Notes: generated by a model not told the origin, from the letters alone. DNA of 64,000 bases from an uncultured Pelagibacteraceae bacterium (GCA_902567945.1 CACFOC010000002.1:1-64000); one strand, 5' to 3'; shown: positions 1-10,302, counted from the first letter of the stretch. Translations and numbers: made by a program.

Positions 1-529
1 TAATTAAATCAATTCCCTGCCAGAATAAATAGATTTGGAAGCCTGCAACAAAAATAAATGAAATCCATTCGATACCATTCATTCCTAAAAGAATTGCGCT
101 ACCGCCATCTGATCCTGATAAACCTTTAAGTAAAAGTGCTACGGCTGTTGATGCAAAATATGTTTGTGCACCATACCAGAACATAGCAACAATACCTCTA
201 ACCATTGCCGGAAAATTCGCGCCAATGACTCCCATACTTGCTCGAGCAAATACCGGGTACGGAATTCCATGTTTAACACTTGGAGCTCCTGAAAGGTTTA
301 CTAACCACATTATAAAAAATCCTGCGAGAAGTATCGCTAAGAATACAGCCCAACCATTTAGACCGTAAGTTAAGAACAAAGATGCTGCCAAAGTATAACC
401 AAACAAACTTTGAACATCATTTGCCCAAACGTTAAAGATTTCAAACCATCCCCAATTTTTTTTCTTTTTATCTGTTGGGGCTAAATCTTTATTGTATAAG
501 CGTCTATCTCTGCTTCTAATTGTACTCAT
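1..529 (-). CDS. NCS1-family nucleobase/hydantoin:cation symporter, 3' part truncated by window edge
   Basis: Own minus-strand translation MSTIRSRDRRLYNKDLAPTDKKKKNWGWFEIFNVWANDVQSLFGYTLAASLFLTYGLNGW...SGAPSVKHGIPYPVFARASMGVIGANFPAMVRGIVAMFWYGAQTYFAS; NCS1-type motifs. Not in ORF track because it runs off the edge. Confidence 0.85.
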   Translation of the reverse strand, partial: MSTIRSRDRRLYNKDLAPTDKKKKNWGWFEIFNVWANDVQSLFGYTLAASLFLTYGLNGWAVFLAILLAGFFIMWLVNLSGAPSVKHGIPYPVFARASMGVIGANFPAMVRGIVAMFWYGAQTYFASTAVALLLKGLSGSDGGSAILLGMNGIEWISFIFVAGFQIYLFWQGIDLI

Positions 530-649
530 AATCTCCCTCGTTAATTATTAATTTTAAGTTTGGGAATACTACCCATTTTTTAATTATGATAAAAGTTAAA
601 ATACTAGTATTTTTATCTTGAATCAGTGGCTATTATAAATACTTTTAGG

Positions 650-1984
650 CTATTGTCCGTAAATTAGTGTCGGTAGCCATAAAACAAGATTTGGAAAAAC
701 AATAATTAGGATTAATCCTATAATTTGTAAAACCATGAACTGCATCATACCAATATAAATATCTTTTAAATCCCATTCAGGAACTACACCCTTTAAAAAA
801 TATGCAGAAAGTGCGACTGGAGGTGATAACCAGGCGGTTTGAAGATTGACTGCAACTAGAATTGCAAACCAAGTTAAATTAAATCCTAAACTTTCAATTA
901 AAGGAAGAATAATTGGAATAATAATTAATACTATTGGCACCCACTCCAAAGGCCAACCTAATAAAAAAATCATAGCCATTACAATAAATAAAATAAAATA
1001 TTTATTTACCTCTAACCCTAATAAAAAGTCAGTTAAAACCATTGGAGTTCCTAATCTTGAGAATACAGATCCAAAAAAGTTTGAAGCAGCAACTAGTACC
1101 ATGATTAAAGCTGTAATTTCTAAAGTTTTAACTAGTGCTTCTTGTAATTTATTAAATGTTAATTTTTTATAAGCTAATGCTAATAGCATTGCTCCCATAG
1201 CTCCACATCCTGCAGCTTCTGTTGGGGTCGCAAAACCAAATAATATACTTCCTAGTGCTGCAAACACTAAAGCTGCTGGCGGAACTAAACCTAAAAGAAA
1301 TTCAGTCCATACCTGCTTCATGCTTGTTGCTCTCATTTCTTCTGGTAAAACTGGACCTAATTTCGGATTTTGCCAACAACGGATCGTTGTGTATCCAGCA
1401 TACAGTAAAGCTAATAATATTCCTGGAATTATTGCAGCAGCAAATAAGTCAGTAACGGGAATTTCCATAATTGGTCCCATAACAACCAACATAATGCTTG
1501 GAGGTATTAAAATTCCCAAGGTACCTCCTGCAGTAATTGTTCCAGCTGCAAGACGGACATCATACCCGGATCGATTCATTGATTTGGCTGCCATTATTCC
1601 CAATATAGTTACAGAAGCACCAACTATACCTGTGGCAGCAGCAAAGATTACAGAAACAAAAAGTACAGCATAATATAATGATCCTCTAACTCTAGCTAAC
1701 ATAAGTTGTACGGATGAAAATAACCTTTCCATCAAACCTGCTTGCTCCATCATAATTCCCATAAACACAAAGAGTGGTACGGCGGCAAGGGCCTGTTCGG
1801 TCATCACCATGGAAAACTGCAAAGTCATTAGGTAGAAAACCAAAGGACCAAAACCTAAATAACCAAAAACAAATCCTAAAAATATTAAGGTAAATGAAAT
1901 AGGAAAACCCACAAAGATTGCAAATAACATTACAGCAACCAATATAAAACCTAATGTAGATGGACTAATTATTTCTGCTATCAT
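650..1984 (-). CDS. dctM: TRAP transporter large permease (DctM family)
   Basis: 444 aa, 12-TM type, FVFMGIMMEQAG / GTLGILIPPS motifs; adjacent to small permease and binding protein. Confidence 0.92.
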   Translation of the reverse strand: MIAEIISPSTLGFILVAVMLFAIFVGFPISFTLIFLGFVFGYLGFGPLVFYLMTLQFSMVMTEQALAAVPLFVFMGIMMEQAGLMERLFSSVQLMLARVRGSLYYAVLFVSVIFAAATGIVGASVTILGIMAAKSMNRSGYDVRLAAGTITAGGTLGILIPPSIMLVVMGPIMEIPVTDLFAAAIIPGILLALLYAGYTTIRCWQNPKLGPVLPEEMRATSMKQVWTEFLLGLVPPAALVFAALGSILFGFATPTEAAGCGAMGAMLLALAYKKLTFNKLQEALVKTLEITALIMVLVAASNFFGSVFSRLGTPMVLTDFLLGLEVNKYFILFIVMAMIFLLGWPLEWVPIVLIIIPIILPLIESLGFNLTWFAILVAVNLQTAWLSPPVALSAYFLKGVVPEWDLKDIYIGMMQFMVLQIIGLILIIVFPNLVLWLPTLIYGQ

Positions 1985-2592
1985 TTTTTATCAGGCCACC
2001 TACCCCTTGTAGCTGCATAATAACTTTTTAAAACTTCTGAAATTCCTTGAATAAGTAAAAATAATATACCAAACCATAAACAAGCTTTAATGGGCCACAT
2101 ATAAGGCATCCAAGCTGTATCCATTCCTCGTTCATTTCTCATAATTGATTCCTGAACAAATCCAGTTGTCATGTAAAAAAAGAATAAGAGACCTGGAAAA
2201 TAAAATAAAATATATAGTGTTGTATCTACTATACCTTGAGTTTTAACTTTAAAATTTCTGTATAAAAAATCTGCTCTTATATGAACTCCTTTTGATAAAG
2301 CGTATCCAGCGCCCAACATAAATAGTGCACCATATAAAAATCTACTCATATCATAAGCCCACATAGTTGGTGCTGTAAAAAGTTTTCTGGCTAAAACTTC
2401 ATAAACCATAGCGAGTATTAACGGTACTGTTATCCAACAAACAATGTTGCCGGTCCATTTACTAAACAAATCTATTTTTGTTATAAGTGATGCCATCCAT
2501 TTTGGCATGTCATCTGGCATTTTTATTGGTCCAGATCTTCTTTCTGCAATCATTTCATCTGATGTATCTATTTTTGTAGTTTCGTCACTCAT
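1981..2592 (-). CDS. dctQ: TRAP transporter small permease (DctQ family)
   Basis: 203 aa membrane protein overlapping dctM by 4 nt, between DctP and DctM homologues. Confidence 0.88.
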   Translation of the reverse strand: MSDETTKIDTSDEMIAERRSGPIKMPDDMPKWMASLITKIDLFSKWTGNIVCWITVPLILAMVYEVLARKLFTAPTMWAYDMSRFLYGALFMLGAGYALSKGVHIRADFLYRNFKVKTQGIVDTTLYILFYFPGLLFFFYMTTGFVQESIMRNERGMDTAWMPYMWPIKACLWFGILFLLIQGISEVLKSYYAATRGRWPDKK

Positions 2593-2603
2593 ATATATCC
2601 CTT

Positions 2604-2636
2604 AAAAAAATAAAGCGGACTATAAAGTCCGCTTTA
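2604..2636 (-). terminator. Intrinsic terminator/attenuator between dctP and dctQ
   Basis: taaagcggac-tataaa-gtccgcttta inverted repeat (2611-2636); on the minus strand the hairpin is followed directly by ATTTTTTT. Confidence 0.8.
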
Positions 2637-2666
2637 TTCTAAATATTTTTATAGTCTTTAAAACTA

Positions 2667-3761
2667 CTATTTTAATGTCGCTGCGTGAGCCATTCCTAGC
2701 TTAGCATTTGACATTTGAGCACCACTCCAGAATGGAACAGCAATATCAGCAAAGTCTTTTTGAGACTGCCATACTTTAGCAAAGAATTTATTCTTTGCGG
2801 CATTCGTCTCTAAACTTTTCTTAGCTGCAGCCATATATGCTGGGAAGTAGTCTGCAGGAGTATCATGTAAAATCACCCCATGTTTACCAGTAAGTTCTGC
2901 AAGAGCTTTACCGTTTTCGTATATTCTGTAGCTCATTGATTTACTCAAAGATGCATTAGAAGCAACTTCAAAAGCTTTCTTTTGAAGTGGTGTTAAGCTT
3001 TTATATACATCACCGTTTATGTAAACGTCAGCATTTACCACAACTTGGTGTAAACCTTGTAAGTAGTAATGTTTAAGAACTTTTTGGAAACCAAATGTCA
3101 TGTCTGGTTTTGGACAACACCATTCAGCTGCATCAATAGTACCTGCTTCAAGAGCCGGAAGAATATCTCCTCCACCCATTGCAACAGAAGCTACACCAAT
3201 ATCTTTATAAGTTTGTCCTGGAATTCCCGGAGGAGTTCTGAACTTATATTTTCTAAAGTCATCCATGCTATTAATTGGCTCTTTGAACCAACCAAGAGCT
3301 TCTGGACCAACTGGTTGAAGCATAAACCCTTTAATATTTCTTTTCATTTCTTTCCAAAGTTGGTCGTAAAGTTCTTTACCACCACCGTACTGGAACCATG
3401 ACAAGAAAGCGATATTATCAATTCCTACACCTGCTCCTGCTACTGGAGATCCAAACAACATAGCTGCTGGGTGTTCACCTGACCAATAATGTGTCCAAGC
3501 AAAACCACAATCGATCAGCCCTTTATCAACTGCATCTAATGTTTCTTTTACTCCAACTACAGTACCCGCAGGAAGAATTTCAAATTTAATTTCGCCATTT
3601 GTAAGAGCGGTAATGTCATTACCCCAATCTTTTAACATTTTAACTTCATCAGCTTTTGCGCTGATAACAGTTTGGCATTTTAATGTTTTTGCAGCATTCG
3701 CCGATACCGTAAAACCGATAAACAACGCTACTCCTAAAAACAAAGATATGATTTTTTTCAT
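2667..3761 (-). CDS. dctP: TRAP transporter substrate-binding protein (DctP family)
   Basis: 364 aa with signal peptide MKKIISLFLGVALFIGFTVSANA; DctP-like core. Confidence 0.9.
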   Translation of the reverse strand: MKKIISLFLGVALFIGFTVSANAAKTLKCQTVISAKADEVKMLKDWGNDITALTNGEIKFEILPAGTVVGVKETLDAVDKGLIDCGFAWTHYWSGEHPAAMLFGSPVAGAGVGIDNIAFLSWFQYGGGKELYDQLWKEMKRNIKGFMLQPVGPEALGWFKEPINSMDDFRKYKFRTPPGIPGQTYKDIGVASVAMGGGDILPALEAGTIDAAEWCCPKPDMTFGFQKVLKHYYLQGLHQVVVNADVYINGDVYKSLTPLQKKAFEVASNASLSKSMSYRIYENGKALAELTGKHGVILHDTPADYFPAYMAAAKKSLETNAAKNKFFAKVWQSQKDFADIAVPFWSGAQMSNAKLGMAHAATLK

Positions 3762-3879
3762 ATTCCCTCTTAATTATTAATTAATAAAAAATGAATTGGA
3801 CTATAATGATTGAGATTTATCAAGTCAAAATATGTTAAAAAAATAAATTAACAAAAAAATAAAAATATATTTGCAACCT

Positions 3880-5487
3880 ATGATGGAAGAGTTTGATTAC
3901 ATAATTGTTGGGGCAGGATCAGCGGGGTGTGTTTTAGCAAATCGATTGTCATCGCTTGAATCAAATAAGATTCTTCTTCTTGAAGCAGGAGGAAAAGATA
4001 CATATCCATGGATTCACATTCCTGTTGGTTACTATAAAACTATGCATAATCCAAAAACTGACTGGTGTTTTAAAACTGAGCCAGATGAAACTTTGAATAA
4101 CCGCTCAATTAATTATCCAAGAGGAAAAACTTTAGGGGGAAGTTCTTCAATTAATGGTCTTTTATACATTAGAGGACAAGAACAAGATTATAATATGTGG
4201 AGACAGCTTGGAAATGTAGGGTGGAGTTGGAAAGATGTTCTTCCTTATTTCTTAAAATCCGAAAATCAAGAAAGAGGTAAAAGTGAATTTCATGGAGTTG
4301 GAGGTCCCATTTCTGTCGAAGATCAAAGGATTCAATTAGACATATTAGATATTTTTATGAACGCAGCTGAAGAAGTTGGTATACCAAAAGTCACTGATTT
4401 TAATAGAGGTGATAATTTTGGATGTGGTTATTTTCAAGTAACTGAAAAAAAAGGACTTAGATGTAGTGCGGCTGTAGGATACTTAAATCCAATTAAAAAA
4501 CGAAAAAATTTAAAAATCATAACAAAAGCTCACGTAAAAAATATAAATTTTGATAAAAAAAAAGCTGTTGGAATTTCTTACTGGAAAAATAATCAATTAA
4601 TACAAGCAAAAGCAAAGAATGAAGTTATTTTATCAGCTGGATCTATCGGTTCTCCTCATATTTTGCAAGTTTCTGGTATAGGAGATCCCTTAAAAATTAA
4701 AAATCTTGGTATTGAAATCTTACATAATTCTCCTGGCGTAGGTAAAAATCTTCAAGATCATCTAATGATGAGACCTGTTTATAAAGTAAAAAATATAAAA
4801 TCACTAAATAAAAAAATTAATAGCTTGTTGGGAAAAGTTTTGATTGGTATGGAATATGTTTTTTTAAGAAAAGGGCCTATGACTATGGGAGCAAGCCAAC
4901 TTTGTGGTTTTGCTAAAAGCGATCCTTCTAGAGATACTCCTAATCTACAATTTCATATTCAGCCTATTAGTACTGATAAATTAGGTGGATCAAACTTACA
5001 TGATTTTCATGCTTTTACTCCAACTGTAGCAAACATTAGACCTACAAGCAGAGGAGAAGTATATATAGTTAGCGCCGACAGTAGAAATGATCCAAAAATT
5101 AAAATGAATTATCTTTCTACACCAGAAGACAGAAAGGTTACTGCAATTGGATTAAAATTGATAAGAAAAATAGTTCTTGAAACAGAAGCTTTTGCTAAAT
5201 ATGAACCCGAAGAATTTAGACCTGGGATAAATATTAAAGATGATGAAGAGTTAGTAAAAGCAGCAAGTAATTATGCTCAAACAATTTTTCATCCAGTCGG
5301 AACATGTAAAATGGGAAATGATCAAAATTCAGTTGTTAATGATAGATTGATTGCACACGGACTCAAAAATCTAAGAATAGTTGATGCATCTATTATGCCA
5401 AATATTACATCAGGAAATACCAATGCCCCTACTATAATGATTGCTGAAAAAGCTGCTGATATGATAATAGAAGATGGCAAATTATGA
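3880..5487 (+). CDS. GMC-family FAD oxidoreductase (choline dehydrogenase-like)
   Basis: FDYIIVGAGSAGCVLANRLS; PRGKTLGGSSSINGLLYIRG; C-terminal HPVGTCKMG; start placed at the ATG at 3880 rather than upstream TTG. Confidence 0.9.
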   Translation: MMEEFDYIIVGAGSAGCVLANRLSSLESNKILLLEAGGKDTYPWIHIPVGYYKTMHNPKTDWCFKTEPDETLNNRSINYPRGKTLGGSSSINGLLYIRGQEQDYNMWRQLGNVGWSWKDVLPYFLKSENQERGKSEFHGVGGPISVEDQRIQLDILDIFMNAAEEVGIPKVTDFNRGDNFGCGYFQVTEKKGLRCSAAVGYLNPIKKRKNLKIITKAHVKNINFDKKKAVGISYWKNNQLIQAKAKNEVILSAGSIGSPHILQVSGIGDPLKIKNLGIEILHNSPGVGKNLQDHLMMRPVYKVKNIKSLNKKINSLLGKVLIGMEYVFLRKGPMTMGASQLCGFAKSDPSRDTPNLQFHIQPISTDKLGGSNLHDFHAFTPTVANIRPTSRGEVYIVSADSRNDPKIKMNYLSTPEDRKVTAIGLKLIRKIVLETEAFAKYEPEEFRPGINIKDDEELVKAASNYAQTIFHPVGTCKMGNDQNSVVNDRLIAHGLKNLRIVDASIMPNITSGNTNAPTIMIAEKAADMIIEDGKL

Positions 5488-6059
5488 CGGAACAAATAAT
5501 CATTTTCTTTCAAATTGTATTTATTGACTTAGTTTTGGCAGGCGATAACGCAATTATTATTGGAATGGTTGCCTCTCAATTTAAAGATGAAGTAAGAAAA
5601 AAAATTATATTTTGGGGTATTGGTGCAGCAATTGTTTTAAGAATAATATTTACTTTAATTACTGCTTATCTGCTACAAATTAACGGTCTTAAAACTATTG
5701 GCGGGTTACTTCTCCTTTATATTGCTTATAAACTTTATAAAGATGTAATCAAAAATGAAATTGCATCTGATAAAAAAATTAAAAAAAGTAATTCAACTTA
5801 TTTTAAAGCTATAATGACTGTTATAATTGCTGACGTAAGCATGAGTCTTGATAATGTTTTAGGAGTAGCTGGTGCAGCAAGGGATCATTACGCTTTACTA
5901 GTTTTTGGTCTAGTTTTATCAATTATACTTATGGCTACAGTCGCAACTATCATATCCAAATGGATCAAGAAGTATAAATGGATAGGATGGTTGGGTTTAT
6001 TAGCAATACTGGTAGTCGCCATAGAATTAATTTATAGTGACTTAAAAATATTTATATAA
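5484..6059 (+). CDS. TerC/YjbE-family integral membrane protein
   Basis: IDLVLAGDNAIIIGMVA ... DVSMSLDNVLGVAGAA duplicated TerC-type motifs. Confidence 0.88.
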   Translation: MTEQIIIFFQIVFIDLVLAGDNAIIIGMVASQFKDEVRKKIIFWGIGAAIVLRIIFTLITAYLLQINGLKTIGGLLLLYIAYKLYKDVIKNEIASDKKIKKSNSTYFKAIMTVIIADVSMSLDNVLGVAGAARDHYALLVFGLVLSIILMATVATIISKWIKKYKWIGWLGLLAILVVAIELIYSDLKIFI

Positions 6060-6063
6060 AGCT

Positions 6064-6831
6064 ATGTACCTAAAAAAAATCAATCTAAAAAACAAAACTG
6101 CTTTAGTTACAGGTGCTGGAAAAGGCATTGGAAGAGCCTGTGCAATTGCTTTTGCCGAAGCTGGAGCAGATCTTATTATTATTAGTAGAACTCAAAAAGA
6201 CTTGGATAATGTTTCTAAGATAATAAAGAAGTTAAAATCTAAATGTATATCTTATGTGTGTGATGTTACCAACTACAACCAAATAAAAAATATTATAAGT
6301 AAACAAAAAAAAATTGATATTCTGGTTAATAATGCTGGAACCAATATTCCAGAACATTTTACTAAAGTACAAAAAAAAAACATGGAGTACCTTGTAAAAC
6401 TTAATACAATATCTACTTTTCATTTAGCTCAATTATGTGCACTTAAAATGTTGGAGACTAAAAATAGAAAAAAAATTGGAGGGTCAATAATTAATATGTC
6501 TTCTCAAATGGCTCATGTTGGAGGTCCAATTAGAAGTGTATATAATATGACTAAAGCTGGTTTAGAAGGATTAACAAAAGGAATGGCTATCGATTTGGCT
6601 AAAAATAACATTAGAGTTAATACAGTATGCCCAACATTTGTTATTACACCAATGACAAAAAAATTTTTAAAAAATAAAAAATTTAAAAATGATACTCTTA
6701 AAAAAATTCCTATGGGAAAATTTGCTGAACTAAGTGACGTTGCTACAGCTGTTGCTTTTTTAGCTTCAGATTCATCAAAAATGATTACAGGAACTTCAAT
6801 TTTAGTTGATGGTGGTTGGACTGCAATATAA
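6064..6831 (+). CDS. SDR-family NAD(P) oxidoreductase
   Basis: TALVTGAGKGIGRACA, NNAG, YNMTKAG, DGGW SDR motifs. Confidence 0.9.
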   Translation: MYLKKINLKNKTALVTGAGKGIGRACAIAFAEAGADLIIISRTQKDLDNVSKIIKKLKSKCISYVCDVTNYNQIKNIISKQKKIDILVNNAGTNIPEHFTKVQKKNMEYLVKLNTISTFHLAQLCALKMLETKNRKKIGGSIINMSSQMAHVGGPIRSVYNMTKAGLEGLTKGMAIDLAKNNIRVNTVCPTFVITPMTKKFLKNKKFKNDTLKKIPMGKFAELSDVATAVAFLASDSSKMITGTSILVDGGWTAI

Positions 6832-6845
6832 AGGAGGAAATATTA

Positions 6846-7217
6846 ATGAGTAATTTTGAAAATGTTAAAAAATTTATGGAAGCATTTGGCCAGAGAGTAG
6901 AAACTAAACCGCAATTTCCAAATGAAAAAACCACACAATTGAGATTAGATCTTATTAAAGAAGAGTTAAATGAACTAAATCAAGCTATTGAATCAAAAGA
7001 TTTAAATGAAGTTGCTGATGCTCTAACTGATATTCTTTATGTAACCTACGGAGCTGGTTGTGCTTTTGGAATTGACTTAGATAAATGTTTTAAAGAAGTA
7101 CAAAGAGCAAATATGAGTAAGTTGGGTGAAGATGGAAAACCTATTTTTAATGATAAAGGTAAAGTAATGAAAGGTCCAAATTATTCTGCGCCTAATCTAA
7201 AGCAATTTATCGAATAA
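6846..7217 (+). CDS. MazG-like nucleotide pyrophosphohydrolase/phosphoribosyl-ATP pyrophosphohydrolase-superfamily protein
   Basis: LRLDLIKEELNELNQAIESKDLNEVADALTDILYVTYGAG: EExxE...ExxD motif; GGAGG RBS before ATG 6846. Confidence 0.8.
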   Translation: MSNFENVKKFMEAFGQRVETKPQFPNEKTTQLRLDLIKEELNELNQAIESKDLNEVADALTDILYVTYGAGCAFGIDLDKCFKEVQRANMSKLGEDGKPIFNDKGKVMKGPNYSAPNLKQFIE

Positions 7218-8162
7218 TTAATTTAGCGATTTAGGTAATTTAAAAATTACATTTTCTTTGGTAAGAACAATTTCCTCTATAGAAACTTTACAGTGTTTTT
7301 TTATTTCTGATATAAGATCTTGTACTAATTGTTCAGGAGCTGAAGCTCCAGATGTTATTCCTATTTTCTCACATTTAATTATTGATTCAATTGGTAATTT
7401 TTCATTAAAAGAAATTAATTTAGAATTAATACAGCCAGATTTTTTTGCTACTTCTACTAATCTAAGAGAGTTTGAAGAGTTTTTACTCCCTACAACAAAA
7501 AACATATCACAAGAAGGTGCAATTTTTTTTACTGCTTCCTGTCTATTTGTTGTTGCATAACAGATATCTTCTTTAATAGGCGATTTTATATTTGGAAACT
7601 TAGATTTTAAAACTTCAATTATTTCTTTTGTATCATCAACTGATAGTGTGGTTTGAGTAACGTAAGCGACTGGGTTTTTTAGATCTTTAGTATTTATATT
7701 TGTCGCGTCTTTCACTGTTTCAATAAGTTTTATTGAATTTTTAGGAAGTTGACCCATAGTACCTAAAACTTCGGGATGATCTTTATGCCCAATAAGTATA
7801 ATTTCATATCCTTTTTTATAAAGAAACTCAGCTTCTCTATGAACTTTTGTTACTAGAGGACATGTAGCGTCTATATAAAACATATTGTTATTTAATGCCT
7901 CTTTTGGAACTGATTTTGGTACACCATGAGCGGAAAAAATAACTGGTCTTGATCGATCTTTTATTTCATCTAATTCTTCAACAAATATTGCTCCTAATTT
8001 CTTTAAATTTTCAACAACTTGGGTATTGTGAACAATTTCATGTCTAACATAAACTGGGGAACCAAACCTTTTTATAGCTTTCTTTACTATTTCTATAGCT
8101 CTGTCAACACCAGCACAGAAACCTCTTGGGGATGAAAGTAATATTTTTAATTCTTTAGACAC
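7218..8162 (-). CDS. ispH: 4-hydroxy-3-methylbut-2-enyl diphosphate reductase
   Basis: SPRGFCAGVDRAIEIV; HEIVHN; DATCPLVTKVH; GITSGASAPEQLV. Confidence 0.96.
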   Translation of the reverse strand: MSKELKILLSSPRGFCAGVDRAIEIVKKAIKRFGSPVYVRHEIVHNTQVVENLKKLGAIFVEELDEIKDRSRPVIFSAHGVPKSVPKEALNNNMFYIDATCPLVTKVHREAEFLYKKGYEIILIGHKDHPEVLGTMGQLPKNSIKLIETVKDATNINTKDLKNPVAYVTQTTLSVDDTKEIIEVLKSKFPNIKSPIKEDICYATTNRQEAVKKIAPSCDMFFVVGSKNSSNSLRLVEVAKKSGCINSKLISFNEKLPIESIIKCEKIGITSGASAPEQLVQDLISEIKKHCKVSIEEIVLTKENVIFKLPKSLN

Positions 8163-8171
8163 ACATTAAAA

Positions 8172-9950
8172 TTAATTAATTTTTTGAGGACGCATATCTT
8201 TCAAATTGATTCCAGCAATTTTAACAGGTTTTTTCATCGCATCTCTCCTAAAAGGTTCACCAAGTTCCTGGTTAAGGATTACTTCTATAAAAGTTGTGAT
8301 TCCATTTTTTTGCTCTTCACATGATTTCTTTAAAGCAAGCGTTAACTCATCTTGTGTTTTAACTTGAACTCCTTTCAAACCACAACCTTCTGCAACTTTT
8401 GCAAAACTTAAATCAGGATCTAGCTCTGTACCAATAAAATTATCGTCAAACCATAGTATAGAATTTCTTTTTTCTGCTCCCCATTGATAATTTCTAAATA
8501 TTATCATCGTAACTGATGGCCATTCTTTACGATTACATGAACTCATTTCACTCATACTGATTCCAAAAGCCCCATCACCAGCAAAACCGACAACAGGGGT
8601 GTCTGGGCACCCAATTTTTGCACCAAGGATTGCTGGAAATCCATAACCACATGGCCCAAAAAGACCTGGAGCTAAATATTTTCTTCCTTTTTCAAAAGTT
8701 GGATATGCATTTCCAATAGCACAATTATTTCCAATATCACTTGAAATGATTGCATTTGATGGTAGTCCAGCTTGTATTGCTCTCCATGCCATACGTGGTG
8801 ACATTCTATCCTTGTCTCTTTTTCTAGCATCTTTATTCCATGTTGTCCCCGGATCATCCTCTTCATGATCTAAACTTGTAAGAGTTTGAAGCCATGCTGA
8901 TTTTGTTTGGTGAATTAATGCTTTACGTTTTTCTCTATCTGTATCTCCTGCATTTTTTGATAATTTCTCTAACAGTTGTTGTGCTACTAACTTTGCGTCA
9001 CCACAAATTCCAACTGTAACTTTTTTAGTCAACCCAATTCTATCTGAATTCATATCGACTTGAATAATGCTTGCTTTTTTTGGCCAGTAATCAATTCCAT
9101 AACCCGGTAAAGTTGAAAAAGGATTTAATCTTGTTCCTAAAGCTAAAACTACGTCTGCCTTTGAGATTAACTGCATGGCAGCTTTCGAACCATTATATCC
9201 CAAAGGTCCTACAGCTAGAGGATGACTTCCAGGAAAACTATCATTATGTTGATACCCAGAACAAACTGGTGAATCTAAACGTTCTGCCAATTTTTTACAA
9301 TCTTCTATAGCGTTACCAATAACTACGCCAGCTCCTGATAATATAACTGGAAATTTTGCACTTGATAGTAACTTAGCTGCGTGATTAATCGCACTTACAC
9401 CGCCTGCTTGTCTTTCTAATCTAACAATTGGAGGTAGATCAATATCAATTACCTGTGTCCAATAATCTCTTGGAATATTAATTTGTGCTGGAGCAGATCC
9501 TCTTATTGCTTTTTCTATTACGCGATTTAAAACTTCTGCCATACGTGATGGGTCACGTACTTCCTCTTGATAGCAAACCATATCTTTAAAAAGATTCATT
9601 TGTTCAACTTCTTGAAAACCACCTTGGCCCATTGTTTTGTTTGCCGCTTGTGGTGTTACTAAAAGCATAGGAGTATGGTTCCAATAAGCTGTTTTAATTG
9701 GTGTTACTAAACCTGTAATTCCTGGCCCATTTTGTGCAATGCACATTGCAATTTTACCTGTAGCACGAGTGTAACCGTCAGCTATTAAACCTCCATTTGA
9801 TTCATGCGCAACATCCCAAAAAGTTATACCAGCCTTGGGAAAAAGATCTGAGATAGGCATAAAAGCAGAACCTATAATTCCAAAAGAATGTTCTATTCCG
9901 TGCATTTGAAGAACTTTTACAAAAGCTTCTTCTGTTGTCATTTTAGTCAT
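8172..9950 (-). CDS. xsc: Sulfoacetaldehyde acetyltransferase (TPP enzyme)
   Basis: MTKMTTEEAFVKVLQMHGIEHSFGIIGSAFMPISDLFPKAGITFWDVAHESNGGLIADGYTRATG; Xsc-type core; start at 9950, the longer ORF upstream extension is not supported. Confidence 0.92.
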   Translation of the reverse strand: MTKMTTEEAFVKVLQMHGIEHSFGIIGSAFMPISDLFPKAGITFWDVAHESNGGLIADGYTRATGKIAMCIAQNGPGITGLVTPIKTAYWNHTPMLLVTPQAANKTMGQGGFQEVEQMNLFKDMVCYQEEVRDPSRMAEVLNRVIEKAIRGSAPAQINIPRDYWTQVIDIDLPPIVRLERQAGGVSAINHAAKLLSSAKFPVILSGAGVVIGNAIEDCKKLAERLDSPVCSGYQHNDSFPGSHPLAVGPLGYNGSKAAMQLISKADVVLALGTRLNPFSTLPGYGIDYWPKKASIIQVDMNSDRIGLTKKVTVGICGDAKLVAQQLLEKLSKNAGDTDREKRKALIHQTKSAWLQTLTSLDHEEDDPGTTWNKDARKRDKDRMSPRMAWRAIQAGLPSNAIISSDIGNNCAIGNAYPTFEKGRKYLAPGLFGPCGYGFPAILGAKIGCPDTPVVGFAGDGAFGISMSEMSSCNRKEWPSVTMIIFRNYQWGAEKRNSILWFDDNFIGTELDPDLSFAKVAEGCGLKGVQVKTQDELTLALKKSCEEQKNGITTFIEVILNQELGEPFRRDAMKKPVKIAGINLKDMRPQKIN

Positions 9951-10010
9951 GATAAAATCCCTAAAAAATACTTTAAATATATCAATTTTAAGGCTATATC
10001 CAGTAGGAAA

Positions 10011-10298
10011 ATGTCTCAAACAGATTTGATAATTCACAACGAAAAAGACAATGTAGCTGTTGTCGTTATTGAGAAAACATCCAAAAATCAGGAATGTACA
10101 GGATGGATTATGGAAAACGACAAAACAATTAACATAAAATCTATTAATGAAATTCCTCTTGGTCACAAAATTGCTCTTCAAGATCTTAAAGAAGGAGACA
10201 CAATTTTAAAATATGGACACGATATAGGAAAAGTTGTTAAATCAATAAAAAAAGGTGCACATGTTCATGTTCACAATGTAAAAACTAAGAAGTGGTAA
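10011..10298 (+). CDS. suyA: UxaA N-terminal (SAF-domain) family small subunit, SuyA-like sulfolactate sulfo-lyase small subunit
   Basis: [25 protein letters not shown]..., [23 protein letters not shown]; directly followed by UxaA C-terminal protein and divergent from xsc. Confidence 0.65.
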   Translation: MSQTDLIIHNEKDNVAVVVIEKTSKNQECTGWIMENDKTINIKSINEIPLGHKIALQDLKEGDTILKYGHDIGKVVKSIKKGAHVHVHNVKTKKW

Positions 10299-10302
10299 TA
10301 TT

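Noticed and set aside
846-1673. Plus-strand ORFs 846..1172, 1222..1455 and 1320..1673
   Set aside because: Antisense to the well-supported dctM gene; translations show no family signal.
3069-3401. Plus-strand ORF 110 aa
   Set aside because: Antisense shadow of dctP, composition not protein-like.
7258-7560. Plus-strand ORF 100 aa
   Set aside because: Antisense to ispH, no RBS or motif.
9888-10010. 5' extension of the 136-aa ORF preceding the suyA-like start
   Set aside because: Overlaps xsc; the SAF-domain protein starts at ATG 10011 with AGGAAA upstream.
9951-10181. N-terminal extension of the 669-aa xsc ORF ([15 protein letters not shown]...)
   Set aside because: Xsc homology begins at MTKMTTEEAF (9950); the extension crosses the divergent promoter and the suyA-like gene.
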